DNA of 64,000 nt. Source: Candidatus Rifleibacteriota bacterium (GTDB taxonomy: Bacteria > Riflebacteria > Ozemobacteria > Ozemobacterales > Ozemobacteraceae). Location of the stretch: the NCBI GenBank assembly GCA_029564115.1, contig JAKQQP010000177.1, positions 36,224-100,223 of the forward strand, given 5' to 3'. This document shows, piece by piece, positions 41,010 through 50,189 of this stretch. The notes under the pieces were generated by a model. It saw only the letters and a list, made by a program, of their open reading frames with translations, did no database searches and was not told where the DNA came from. The position numbers and the translations under genes were made by a program. The stretch's first letter is position 1, and every line of letters begins with the position of its first letter.

Positions 41010-44000
41010 TTGTACCCGTACACGATAAAAATAATTCAGAACCGTGAAAAAGCTGTAGTAGAGGCACAATCAACATACCAGTCCGCTACCAGAAAGAGTC
41101 TCACTCACGGTGGATCGCTAAGGAAATTTTCCCTAATCTGTATTTTTATCTTAGGGATTTTTTACCCCCAATTTCTCCATGCGTTTCAACGTATAAATGC
41201 TTCGGCGACTGTCGATGGTATTTTCATGGCCTCTTTTACCTTTTCGCTGGCCGAACTCGACAGCCGCAGGTATATTTCTCCCGATCGCGTCTTTTTTAAC
41301 GCCTCCGGGAGCCTACAGACATACATTCCCGCTTCCAGTCCCTTTGCGCTGGCACCCTGGAATACCAATCACCCGGCAGCAGCCTGGAGCAACGCGCTGC
41401 CGTCACCTTCATACAGCGACGGGTCTTTTTACGACAACAACATCCAGGCAGGTCAATTCCCCTCTGACTATACGATCTCTGGTCTGAGGGAGCAGTTCAT
41501 CGTCACCACCACAAAAATCGGCAGTACAGAGATTTTTGCCAGCATCTACGCTTCGGACCAGGACATATTTCGCAACGCACCAACCTCGAGAAACAAAGCC
41601 AATACAGCCGGAAGTTCTTCCAAACCGCACTCACTGGCAATAACACCTTCACGCCTGGTTCTTTGCTGGATTGGAGCAGATAAACTCCGCGCCTCTTCGT
41701 CACAAAATGCCATAGATTGGGCAGACCACGGAATCATAACCGAAAATACGATCGATACTCAGTTTGGTCCATGTGCAGCAGTTTTTACCGCCGGGTCGGA
41801 AAAACATATCGTTATTGCCATACCTGGCGCAGCTGGCACAATACGCTTTCTCAGCTGCGCCGACAACGATTTTCCCAGTTTTAACGAAACTGTCGTTTCT
41901 GACATGGGCACTGTCTCGCCTGTAGTTGTAGCTCTTGCCCAGAACCCCCGCGACGGCAAAATACACCTTTTCTGGCTCGACGGCAACCAGGCCTACTACA
42001 AGACCGGCACTTTCAACCCGGCTGCCAACCCAAAATTCAGTTTTTCGGCGGGGCGAACAGCCGTCGATAACAGCCAAACCTTTCTTGGGCAGGGCATAAG
42101 CGCTTTTGGCGGCACCAATTTCGACATCAGCGTTGTGCTTCCAACTTCTACCGGGCAAAAACATATTCACCCGCTCAATACCAGCAAAAACGGCATTTTG
42201 CCCACCAGCCTGACAGGGTTTCCTTGCCAGTTCGCCTATCAAAAAGATGGCGATTTTTATGCCGGACTCGTTATTCTTTCGGGTTTTAAAGACTTTGCCT
42301 TTTTCAATCGTAAACTACCCTTCCCCGACCAGTCTTTCTGGGAAACCCAGAATCGCGTATTGAATATTGAAGGGCCGCCACTGTTAAACAGCGAAGTTGG
42401 CATCGAGGTAGTTCTTGCCGAAGTAAAACCGGAAAATTCTACTGCCAGGACGATTAATTCTGGCACAGTTGGCGGATTCAGATCTTTAACCAGTGGTTAT
42501 CGGGTTATCGGAGATACAAGCAACCGCTTTACCATCAACTTTGACAAACCAATGCTGACAGCGAGTTTCAGCGAAATTATCGGAACAGACAAAAAAGTGC
42601 GGCTTCTAACTCCCCTCGGGACTCAGGTAAATATCGCCTATGACGGGCACAACAGCAATGAACTTTTCTTCAGACCAACTGCAAATCTGCAATTTGACAC
42701 CACTTATAGAATTTCAATCGCCAGCGACGTTGTCGACCTCAACGGTTCGCAGATTTTTGCAGACAAATTGATACCTTTTGTCACGCAACTGTCGTCAAGC
42801 CAGGTTGTTGCCGAAGAGATAGCGACCATAGCCGCCTTTCTCTCGTCAGCATACACAAATGAAACCCGACTGAACGCACTCAAAGAAATAAATGCCAGCG
42901 CTACTCTTTATATCAGCGTCGAGGCGATTGATCCGGCTTTCAACACTATAGATACCACCACAGTAGACATACTTCTCAACGATGTTCTGCAGAATACTGT
43001 CGTTCTCACCGAAACTTCTGCAGACTCGGGCGTTTTTCGCGGCAGCTACACAGTTTCGACACCAGCTGGCGGAAATCACACATTCACTCTCAAAACAATA
43101 AAAAATGACGTTTTTTTGCCTCTGACTGTCGGGTTTCCTTATATTACGGCAGTTTCACCATCTGACGGCGAAACCAACGTGCTGATCGACAGAAAACCTT
43201 TGATTCAATTTTCTGAAGCTCTGGCGACAAATACGGTGAACACTTCCAGTATCGGCCTGAATCGAGGCGGCACCACTGCCAGCTTCAGCGTCAGCAACTC
43301 AGGCTCGCAGATCACTCTCGACCCTGACGACTCGAGCGAAGGTTATCTGCGCAGCGAAACCGACTACGAAATTGGCGTCGGTTATGCAGTCACAGACCTC
43401 GCCGGCAACCCTTTCGTCAGCATTCCGGCAACCTACACCAGTATTTTCAGGACTCAGGCTTCCAGAACCGCCCCGCTTGCAATCAGCAATGTCCGCCTGT
43501 TCAAAGACTCCGGCTTTGGTGAAGAAATTTTGCCAGGCGCTGATTTTTCGGCGACCGGCACGCTCTATATAGAATTTACGGGCACAGATGGTCAGGAGCT
43601 GGCCCGCGACAGCACCACAGCTTCTATCTCTACCGGCCAGACAGCCATTCTCGTTGAAACAGCTTCCGACACTGGCGTTTTCAGAGGCTCAACCAGTTTT
43701 GCCGGTCTCCCCCACCTGTTTTCGCTGCAGGTTCAGTCTGTCGTCACCCCCTCAGCCAGCGCCGCTCTGCAGATCACTTACCCAGGCCTGACGCCGGCAA
43801 ACCCGGCCTCCGGAGCCGTCGCAGTGCCGCTTAACACCACGGTCAGAGTCGCTGCCGACGAACCGCTGCAAGCAGACCAGGTCAATAACCTCAACGTGAT
43901 TCTAAGCTTGAACGGCATTCAGACTGATGCAACAGCCAGCTACAACAATCTGACCAGAGAAATTTCGATAGTCCCCTCTTCATTGCTGGTCGGAGAAAAA

Positions 44001-47000
44001 ACCTATCTGGTAACGGTCATGAATCAAAAAGACCTGAGCGGCAACCCGCAGCGGCAAAATCTTGCCTTCAGCTTCAAAACCCAGGACGTGACGCCTCCGA
44101 CAATAGTTTCGTATTACCCGGCCAACTCAGCCACTGGCATCGGCATCGACCACCAGCCTTTCATCGACTTTTCCGAAAATATCGCCGCCGCATCGGTCGA
44201 CAAAAATTCGGTAAAGCTCTTCAGAAACGGCAACCCGGCAAGTTACAGCCTGGTGGTTAATGGTGCCAGGCTCACCATTGCCCCTGACGACTCATCAGAA
44301 AACGGCATGCTCCCCGAAAGCGAGTATGAAATAGAAGTCAACAGCGGTGTAACCGACCTCGCGGGCAACAACCTGGTCAATATCCCAGAGCCATTTCGCA
44401 GCAGCTTCACCACTCAGCCGCGATACACACCACCAACCGCAATAAGCGCCATCAGCCTGTATAAAGACCCACTTCTGTTTACGCCATGGGGAGCATATGA
44501 AAAAATTCCGGCGTCGACAACTGTTTATATAAGATTGAATGGCACCGATGGCGCTACTCAGACGAAAGACATTGCCTCGATCACCCTCAATTTGTCGTGG
44601 GGAGGAGCTTTCGACTTTGTCATAGATGAAACGGCTTCAAACTCAAGTGGTATCTACACTGGCAGTTTTTCAATGCAGTCTATACCACTTTATGGCATAC
44701 CCGCGCCACAACCAGCTGTCAGTGCCGGAGAACTTGCCTTTGCGGCAAAACAGGCACCGGCGGTTACAGCAACTCTGTCGTTAACCTTTCCAGAGCTGCA
44801 GCCTCTACAAACAACCGTTACAGCCATAGACGGCACAAAAGCCGCTGCAGGAACGACAAATACCAGAGTCGACTCTTCGATAAATCTCAGTTTTTCGGAT
44901 GCTCTAACAGACACCGGAAACCCGGGCGCCATAGAACTGAGCTCCGGCGCCGTGGCACTGGCGGCCGCACGTCTGCTCTCACCCGACAGTAAAACTCTGA
45001 CTCTCACCCCTGCAACAGCACTGCCGTATAACAGCGAGATAACTGTCAAGGGCTTATATTCTGACTCTGGTCTGAAGTCAGAAGAGGGCAACCCGCTTTA
45101 CCGGCCATTCACATTCAGCTTTTTCACGCAGGCCTCACAGACACAGCCACTTACTATCGACACGATCAAACTTTTCCCTGATGCTGCCATGTCGCCGTTG
45201 AATGCTTACGGTCATGGGAGCGATTTCAATGCTACCGGCACCCTTTACATCGAAGCCGTCGGCATCGACAGATCTTCGAATACAACTGACTCGACCTACG
45301 TATCCATCTCTACGGGGCATACGGTCGCACTTCTTGAAACGGCGAGCAATTCCGGCGTATTTCGCGGGCATTATGCTTATGACAATCTCTCTGACGGTTT
45401 TGTCATGAAGGTTACCTCGCTCACCAGTCCGGCAGCGAGCCACAGTCTGCAACTGACAATACCGGTTTTGAGCCCCTCTCAGCCGGCCTCAGGCGCAGCG
45501 GAAGTCTCTCTGGCGACCGCCATTAAAGCCCTGTCGAACGAATCTTTAGACGCCGCCACCATAGGCGTCGCAACGGTCAAGCTCTTCAAAAATGGTATAG
45601 AAATCCCTGGGAGCGTATTTTATCTGGCAGAACAGTTGGCGATTGAGTTTAGACCGGCTGATATTCTGCAGGTTAACTCTGTCTACACTTTTACTGTTGA
45701 CGGAATAAGCGATCTGGCCGGCAACCCTCAGCAACAAACTTTTGCGATAAGCTTTACCACACAAACAACCTCAGTGGCCCCGGCGACCATCAATGGCATA
45801 GCTGCGTTTTCCGACAGTGGTTTCTCGGCTCAGCTCGCAGACGGGGCGGGTATCAAGCCCGCAAGCAGCATTTTTGTCGCTGTCAACGCTGTGGACTTAT
45901 CCCCAACAACCATAGACACGACCGAAGTAATTCTCAGCACCAGTGTTTCAGGTGCAACCAGCAGATTCTTTCTGATAGAAACAACCGTCAATTCGGGCGA
46001 ATTTCGTGGTTCTACCACCGCTTACAGCGATGAAAACGCTGTCTTGACCCTTACCTCAGCGAGCAATCCTGCAATCAAAACCAGTCTGCAGACCCTCAGA
46101 CTGCCGAGATATTTGTCTATCCAGCCGGCTTCAGGCACAAACCAGCTGTATCTCGACACAATCTTCAATATCGAGGCAAACAAAGCCGTCGCAGCAGAAA
46201 CGGTTGATAAAACCACAGTCATTCTCGCAGATTCAGCCGGGCTCGCTTCTTATACTCTCAGCATGCCGGCGGCCGATATGATAAGAATAGAGGCAGAACT
46301 CAAACCCGCCACAACCTACCACCTGCAACTTGCCAACACCTTAAGAGACACAGATGGCATCAATTTTGACAAAATTCTGGCAAACTATGGCACCCTGACG
46401 CCCGCTGTGAATGAACTGAGAATTTTCGCTGATTCTGCCTACACCAGCCAGATTTTTACGGGAGCAGAGGTTGAAACAGGACAAACCCTTTACGTCAAAA
46501 TCAACGCCGTCAACGCCTGGCTGAGCAAACCAGAAACTGCTACGGTAACATTCTCAGAGGGAACAGCGACCTCCACTTTTCTGCTCAGCGAAACTTCCCC
46601 GGGCGAATTTTCAGGGTCGTTCGTCGTGCCGGCAGGCGCGAACAAAGTCCTCATCATTGCCCCAGAAAACAGACCCGATCTGGCAGAAAGCCTGCAGATA
46701 ATACCGGCATTCATGCTGACATCGTTTTCTCCAGCCAGTGGTTCTATTGGTATCCCGGCCGATGTATGGCCAACCTGGAACTTTAACCGCCAGGTCGACC
46801 CGGCTGACCTTACCGCCGCTAATTTCAGCCTTGTCAAAACAGATGACCAATCGTTCGTGCCGGTAAAAATTCAAAGAGGTCTGACCGGCTACCAGGTCAG
46901 GCTTGAGCCAATCGGTGGCGCGCTGCCTCTGCTCAAGGAATTCGAAATGCGCCTGTCTGAAAACGTCAGAGACATCACCGGCAATGTTCTTGGCACCCGG

Positions 47001-49277
47001 CTGCATACCAGATTTACGACACAGCCACCGCCGCCGCCACCCAGTGAAATTCTCAGTCTGAAAAACTACGAAAGCGATGCCTATGCCACCGCAACCTTTG
47101 CGGTAGCAAACGACGACAGTCTTTATCTCGAAATTGTGGCTCTCGATACTTCCTTTTCGACTTATGAGACGTCGAGAGTCAGGCTAGAGTCGACCGATAG
47201 AAGCATCGATGGTCTTGAGTTATCTCTGTCGGAAGTTTCACCGCCCTCTGGCGTGTATCGTCTGGCTGTGCCGATAAACCTGCCCCCTGAAACCAGGATA
47301 AGGGTCATCTCGCAAGCCAGACCTGACTTTATCATCGAAATTACTGCCAGACTGCGCACCGGCCTTGTCAATATTTCCCCCGCTTCTGGTTCTACGGCTC
47401 TTTACCTCGACCAGCCAGTTTCATTCACTTTCAGCAACGCCATAGACAGTTCGACTGTAAACAATGGCTGTGCAATACAGGCTTCAGCCGGCTGGAACAT
47501 CCCGTTCACTTTCAGGCTTGAAAATTCTGCCCGCACTCTTACGCTTACCCCGGACCCGGCTTACGCGAGTTCAACACGCCATACCTTCTCGATAAATACC
47601 GGGCTGCGTGATACAAATGGGCTTTATCTGCTCCCTGAAACAGCTTATTTAACTACTCGCAGCGCGACAGAAGCTTCTTTTGAAATTTTTACCGGGCTGC
47701 CACCACGCAACGCCCAAAAGGTCTCGCAGACAGGCGAAGCGGTCCGCGGCACAGTCCAGGTGCTGGCAAGCTGCACAGACATGTTTTTTGCCACTGCAGA
47801 AACCCGCTCTCTTGATTTTTCGACTCCTTCGGCAAGCTTTACCATTCAGCTGGTCGAAGTTTCTCCCGGTCAGTTTTCTGGTTCTGCCGACCTCTCAACA
47901 TTCACGGAAACAGCGGTTCAAGCGAAGCTTTTAGCAAACCCGCAGCCCGCGATCACTTTCAATATTGCGACTGTGCCGGCTCTTTTGAGTATTCTGCCGG
48001 CATCAGACAGTGTCGACATCGAGGAACTACCGTTTTTTTCGGCGAACTTCAACCGAAAAATGGCTTATGAAAGCGGTGATAGCGCACTGCAGATTCATTT
48101 TGCCGGCGGCACGGTAAACACTGATCAAGCAGGCATTGCAACCGATGTAACGACATTGAGCTGGGTTCCTCTCATGGCTCTACCGGCGCAGGCCAGCTGC
48201 ACTCTTGTTTTAAGCGGCATTACCGACTACCTGGGGCAGCCTTTTCCTGATTACCAGCATGTCTTTTCGACAGGTCGGCGGCAGGGAATAAGCGTTTTCA
48301 GCGACAGTGGTTTTTCGCAGCTGCTCACAACCAAAGAGGTCTCTTTTGGACAGCTGTTTATCGAGGTGGCTGCCTCCGGCACCATGAATATCGCAGGGCG
48401 TCCTTTTGATCTGAGTCTAAAACGCGGAACAATGGCTACACAGACGTTTATGTTACCGTTACAACCGGTTTCAGAAAACAGTGGTCTTTTCAGATGCAGC
48501 CTGGCTGTGACCGAGAACCGTTCAGTACCTGAGTATACTGTATCCATGTTTCCTGGAGAGTGGCTGGAAGTAAGTTCGGAACAGCTTACCGAATCACGGC
48601 GAATTTTCTATTACAGACATTCTTCCGCTGCTGAACCTCAAAACCTCAAAGAACTCAGATTTTTTTCAGATCGACATTATCTGAAGCCAGTCCGTGACAG
48701 ATTGCCGAGCCCGGTTTTATATATAGAAATCGAGGGCGAAGACCAGAACTGGTTCACCAAAGATACAACCATGGTTAAAATCACTTCTGATGCCGATACA
48801 ACCGGTTTCGAAATTGCCCTGAACGAAATTTCGACACATTCTGATCTCTTTCGCGGCTTCGTCAGACTGGTTAATTCGCCTTCCGACGGGCAGGCAAGAA
48901 ACCTGAAGGTATTGCCGGGGCAGAATATCCATGTGACGTCTCTTACAGACCCCAATGTCAGATTGTCCATCAGATATGCTCCTGAAAGCAGCATTGGCAA
49001 TATTGCCGTTTTTCCGAACCCGGCCAAAGGCGATGCGATAACTTTCAGATTCAACCTGAATTTTGCCACTGACGTTCGCCTCGAAATATTTGACACGGCC
49101 GGCGACAAGATCAAAGGCTTTATAATTCGCGGCCGGGAAGGCAGCAACGACTTTCGCTGGCGTTTTCCCAAACATCTTGCCAACGGAGTGTATTTTTACA
49201 GAATGGAAATAGGCCGTGACGACGACAAAATTGAGGGCAAGCGCAAAGGGCGCGGCAAGTTTGCGGTTTTGCGCTGA
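41010..49277 (+). CDS. Giant secreted Ig-like repeat protein (2755 residues)
   Basis: A very large exported protein. A membrane/signal segment lies at ~39-58 (FSLICIFILGIFYPQFLHAF), behind an unusual 38-residue N-terminal tail. Residues ~190-460 look like a BNR/sialidase-type propeller. Then about ten Big_5 (SbsA) Ig-like domains (e.g. VSPSDGETNVLIDRKPLIQF) mostly alternate with ten copies of a second module ending in an ETxSDSGVFRG-like motif. The C-terminus (NIAVFPNPAKGDAI ... NGVYFYRMEIG) is a FlgD-Ig/T9SS-type end, followed by a basic tail. It is probably a surface adhesin or fibre. The TTG start is uncertain because no better start precedes the signal segment. Confidence 0.85.
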   Translation: MYPYTIKIIQNREKAVVEAQSTYQSATRKSLTHGGSLRKFSLICIFILGIFYPQFLHAFQRINASATVDGIFMASFTFSLAELDSRRYISPDRVFFNASGSLQTYIPASSPFALAPWNTNHPAAAWSNALPSPSYSDGSFYDNNIQAGQFPSDYTISGLREQFIVTTTKIGSTEIFASIYASDQDIFRNAPTSRNKANTAGSSSKPHSLAITPSRLVLCWIGADKLRASSSQNAIDWADHGIITENTIDTQFGPCAAVFTAGSEKHIVIAIPGAAGTIRFLSCADNDFPSFNETVVSDMGTVSPVVVALAQNPRDGKIHLFWLDGNQAYYKTGTFNPAANPKFSFSAGRTAVDNSQTFLGQGISAFGGTNFDISVVLPTSTGQKHIHPLNTSKNGILPTSLTGFPCQFAYQKDGDFYAGLVILSGFKDFAFFNRKLPFPDQSFWETQNRVLNIEGPPLLNSEVGIEVVLAEVKPENSTARTINSGTVGGFRSLTSGYRVIGDTSNRFTINFDKPMLTASFSEIIGTDKKVRLLTPLGTQVNIAYDGHNSNELFFRPTANLQFDTTYRISIASDVVDLNGSQIFADKLIPFVTQLSSSQVVAEEIATIAAFLSSAYTNETRLNALKEINASATLYISVEAIDPAFNTIDTTTVDILLNDVLQNTVVLTETSADSGVFRGSYTVSTPAGGNHTFTLKTIKNDVFLPLTVGFPYITAVSPSDGETNVLIDRKPLIQFSEALATNTVNTSSIGLNRGGTTASFSVSNSGSQITLDPDDSSEGYLRSETDYEIGVGYAVTDLAGNPFVSIPATYTSIFRTQASRTAPLAISNVRLFKDSGFGEEILPGADFSATGTLYIEFTGTDGQELARDSTTASISTGQTAILVETASDTGVFRGSTSFAGLPHLFSLQVQSVVTPSASAALQITYPGLTPANPASGAVAVPLNTTVRVAADEPLQADQVNNLNVILSLNGIQTDATASYNNLTREISIVPSSLLVGEKTYLVTVMNQKDLSGNPQRQNLAFSFKTQDVTPPTIVSYYPANSATGIGIDHQPFIDFSENIAAASVDKNSVKLFRNGNPASYSLVVNGARLTIAPDDSSENGMLPESEYEIEVNSGVTDLAGNNLVNIPEPFRSSFTTQPRYTPPTAISAISLYKDPLLFTPWGAYEKIPASTTVYIRLNGTDGATQTKDIASITLNLSWGGAFDFVIDETASNSSGIYTGSFSMQSIPLYGIPAPQPAVSAGELAFAAKQAPAVTATLSLTFPELQPLQTTVTAIDGTKAAAGTTNTRVDSSINLSFSDALTDTGNPGAIELSSGAVALAAARLLSPDSKTLTLTPATALPYNSEITVKGLYSDSGLKSEEGNPLYRPFTFSFFTQASQTQPLTIDTIKLFPDAAMSPLNAYGHGSDFNATGTLYIEAVGIDRSSNTTDSTYVSISTGHTVALLETASNSGVFRGHYAYDNLSDGFVMKVTSLTSPAASHSLQLTIPVLSPSQPASGAAEVSLATAIKALSNESLDAATIGVATVKLFKNGIEIPGSVFYLAEQLAIEFRPADILQVNSVYTFTVDGISDLAGNPQQQTFAISFTTQTTSVAPATINGIAAFSDSGFSAQLADGAGIKPASSIFVAVNAVDLSPTTIDTTEVILSTSVSGATSRFFLIETTVNSGEFRGSTTAYSDENAVLTLTSASNPAIKTSLQTLRLPRYLSIQPASGTNQLYLDTIFNIEANKAVAAETVDKTTVILADSAGLASYTLSMPAADMIRIEAELKPATTYHLQLANTLRDTDGINFDKILANYGTLTPAVNELRIFADSAYTSQIFTGAEVETGQTLYVKINAVNAWLSKPETATVTFSEGTATSTFLLSETSPGEFSGSFVVPAGANKVLIIAPENRPDLAESLQIIPAFMLTSFSPASGSIGIPADVWPTWNFNRQVDPADLTAANFSLVKTDDQSFVPVKIQRGLTGYQVRLEPIGGALPLLKEFEMRLSENVRDITGNVLGTRLHTRFTTQPPPPPPSEILSLKNYESDAYATATFAVANDDSLYLEIVALDTSFSTYETSRVRLESTDRSIDGLELSLSEVSPPSGVYRLAVPINLPPETRIRVISQARPDFIIEITARLRTGLVNISPASGSTALYLDQPVSFTFSNAIDSSTVNNGCAIQASAGWNIPFTFRLENSARTLTLTPDPAYASSTRHTFSINTGLRDTNGLYLLPETAYLTTRSATEASFEIFTGLPPRNAQKVSQTGEAVRGTVQVLASCTDMFFATAETRSLDFSTPSASFTIQLVEVSPGQFSGSADLSTFTETAVQAKLLANPQPAITFNIATVPALLSILPASDSVDIEELPFFSANFNRKMAYESGDSALQIHFAGGTVNTDQAGIATDVTTLSWVPLMALPAQASCTLVLSGITDYLGQPFPDYQHVFSTGRRQGISVFSDSGFSQLLTTKEVSFGQLFIEVAASGTMNIAGRPFDLSLKRGTMATQTFMLPLQPVSENSGLFRCSLAVTENRSVPEYTVSMFPGEWLEVSSEQLTESRRIFYYRHSSAAEPQNLKELRFFSDRHYLKPVRDRLPSPVLYIEIEGEDQNWFTKDTTMVKITSDADTTGFEIALNEISTHSDLFRGFVRLVNSPSDGQARNLKVLPGQNIHVTSLTDPNVRLSIRYAPESSIGNIAVFPNPAKGDAITFRFNLNFATDVRLEIFDTAGDKIKGFIIRGREGSNDFRWRFPKHLANGVYFYRMEIGRDDDKIEGKRKGRGKFAVLR

Positions 49278-49324
49278 TTCTGTTATCATCATGCCTGACA
49301 AAAAATCCAACAAGGAGACCACAT

Positions 49325-49645
49325 ATGAAGGGCGGTTTCAATATGCAGGGCCTGATGCGTCAGGCTCAGAAAATGCAGGAAAAAATCCAGCAGGCTCAGG
49401 ACGAACTTAAAGACAAAACCGTTGAGGCTTCAGTTGGCGGCGGCATCATCAAAGTCGTGTTCAACGGTGCCCAGGAACTGGTAAAAATAGAGATAGACAA
49501 GGAAGCCGTTGATCCGGATGACGTCGAAACGCTGCAGGACCTGGTTCTTTCAGCCGTCAATACCGGTCTCAGCAAATCAAAAGAAATGGTCCAGGACGAA
49601 ATGGGCCAGATCACCGGTGGCATGAATATTCCTGGGATGTTCTGA
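49325..49645 (+). CDS. ybaB: YbaB/EbfC nucleoid-associated protein
   Basis: A 106-residue YbaB/EbfC DNA-binding protein. The start MQGLMRQAQKMQEKIQQAQ, the central VEASVGGGIIKVVFNGAQE and the end GGMNIPGM are typical. AAGGAG precedes ATG 49325; the second Met (MQGLMRQ) is an alternative. It usually lies between dnaX and recR; here it stands alone after the giant protein gene, with a terminator 43 bases after its stop. Confidence 0.93.
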   Translation: MKGGFNMQGLMRQAQKMQEKIQQAQDELKDKTVEASVGGGIIKVVFNGAQELVKIEIDKEAVDPDDVETLQDLVLSAVNTGLSKSKEMVQDEMGQITGGMNIPGMF

Positions 49646-49683
49646 CATTTCAGACCGGTTTTATTTAGACAGGTTATTCCACC

Positions 49684-49718
49684 AAAAAACTTTCGCGCAA
49701 AATCGCGAAAGTTTTTTT
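49684..49718. terminator. Bidirectional terminator after ybaB
   Basis: The stem ACTTTCGCG/CGCGAAAGT has a six-base loop (CAAAAT), an A run on the left and seven T on the right. It can end both ybaB and the convergent minus-strand operon. Confidence 0.92.
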
Positions 49719-49726
49719 ATAGCTGC

Positions 49727-50182
49727 TTACTTGATCTTGTCGATAAAACAGCTGCCAAAAGTTTCTATCTGGCGGTAGCCGCGCAAGCCACGCGCGCCCT
49801 GACGGATCCGGCCAATCTCAGCTTTCATATCATCGCGCAGGCTCTCTATTTCTTTTTCGAGAGCGGCGTCAGAATCAACAAGCTCGCTCAGGCAGGACTT
49901 TATCGTTTCGCACTCACCTGCAAATTCAGGATTGTCGACCAGAACCAGCAAAGTTTCGATAAGGTTTTTAAGCTGCGGCTCGAGGGCCGGAAAAGCTTCA
50001 ACAACCTCTCTGATCAGGCTTTCACTGAGAACATCGAGATCTTCCATAATCATGTTGCGCTGTTCGATCAAATTTCGAAAGCCATCCATGCCGGAAGCGG
50101 CAAAAGAGAAGCTTTTATTGGCTCCGGCAAGCCCTTTATAAGCCCGGCCCACTGCGACCAGTTTTTCTTTTATCTGTTGCAT
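49727..50182 (-). CDS. Helical protein, FlgN/FliT-like pattern
   Basis: A 151-residue, almost entirely helical cytoplasmic protein. The pattern (RNLIEQRNMIMEDLDVL ... RIRQGARGLRGYRQ) loosely resembles FlgN/FliT-type flagellar export chaperones, but no flagellar gene is nearby and this is weak. I chose ATG 50182 with GAGG six bases upstream; the longer frame runs back into the kinase gene. It follows the Ser/Thr kinase by seven bases, so it is the last gene of the operon and may be a kinase partner or substrate. Confidence 0.7.
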   Translation of the reverse strand: MQQIKEKLVAVGRAYKGLAGANKSFSFAASGMDGFRNLIEQRNMIMEDLDVLSESLIREVVEAFPALEPQLKNLIETLLVLVDNPEFAGECETIKSCLSELVDSDAALEKEIESLRDDMKAEIGRIRQGARGLRGYRQIETFGSCFIDKIK

Positions 50183-50189
50183 GAAAACC

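Noticed and set aside
41010..49277. DNA-level tandem repeats or a CRISPR array in the giant gene
   Set aside because: The repeats are visible only in protein sequence; the DNA copies are too diverged and there are no short identical units with spacers.
48717..49322. A 201-codon minus-strand frame opposite the end of the giant protein
   Set aside because: It is the antisense of a region with clear FlgD-Ig-like coding on the plus strand.
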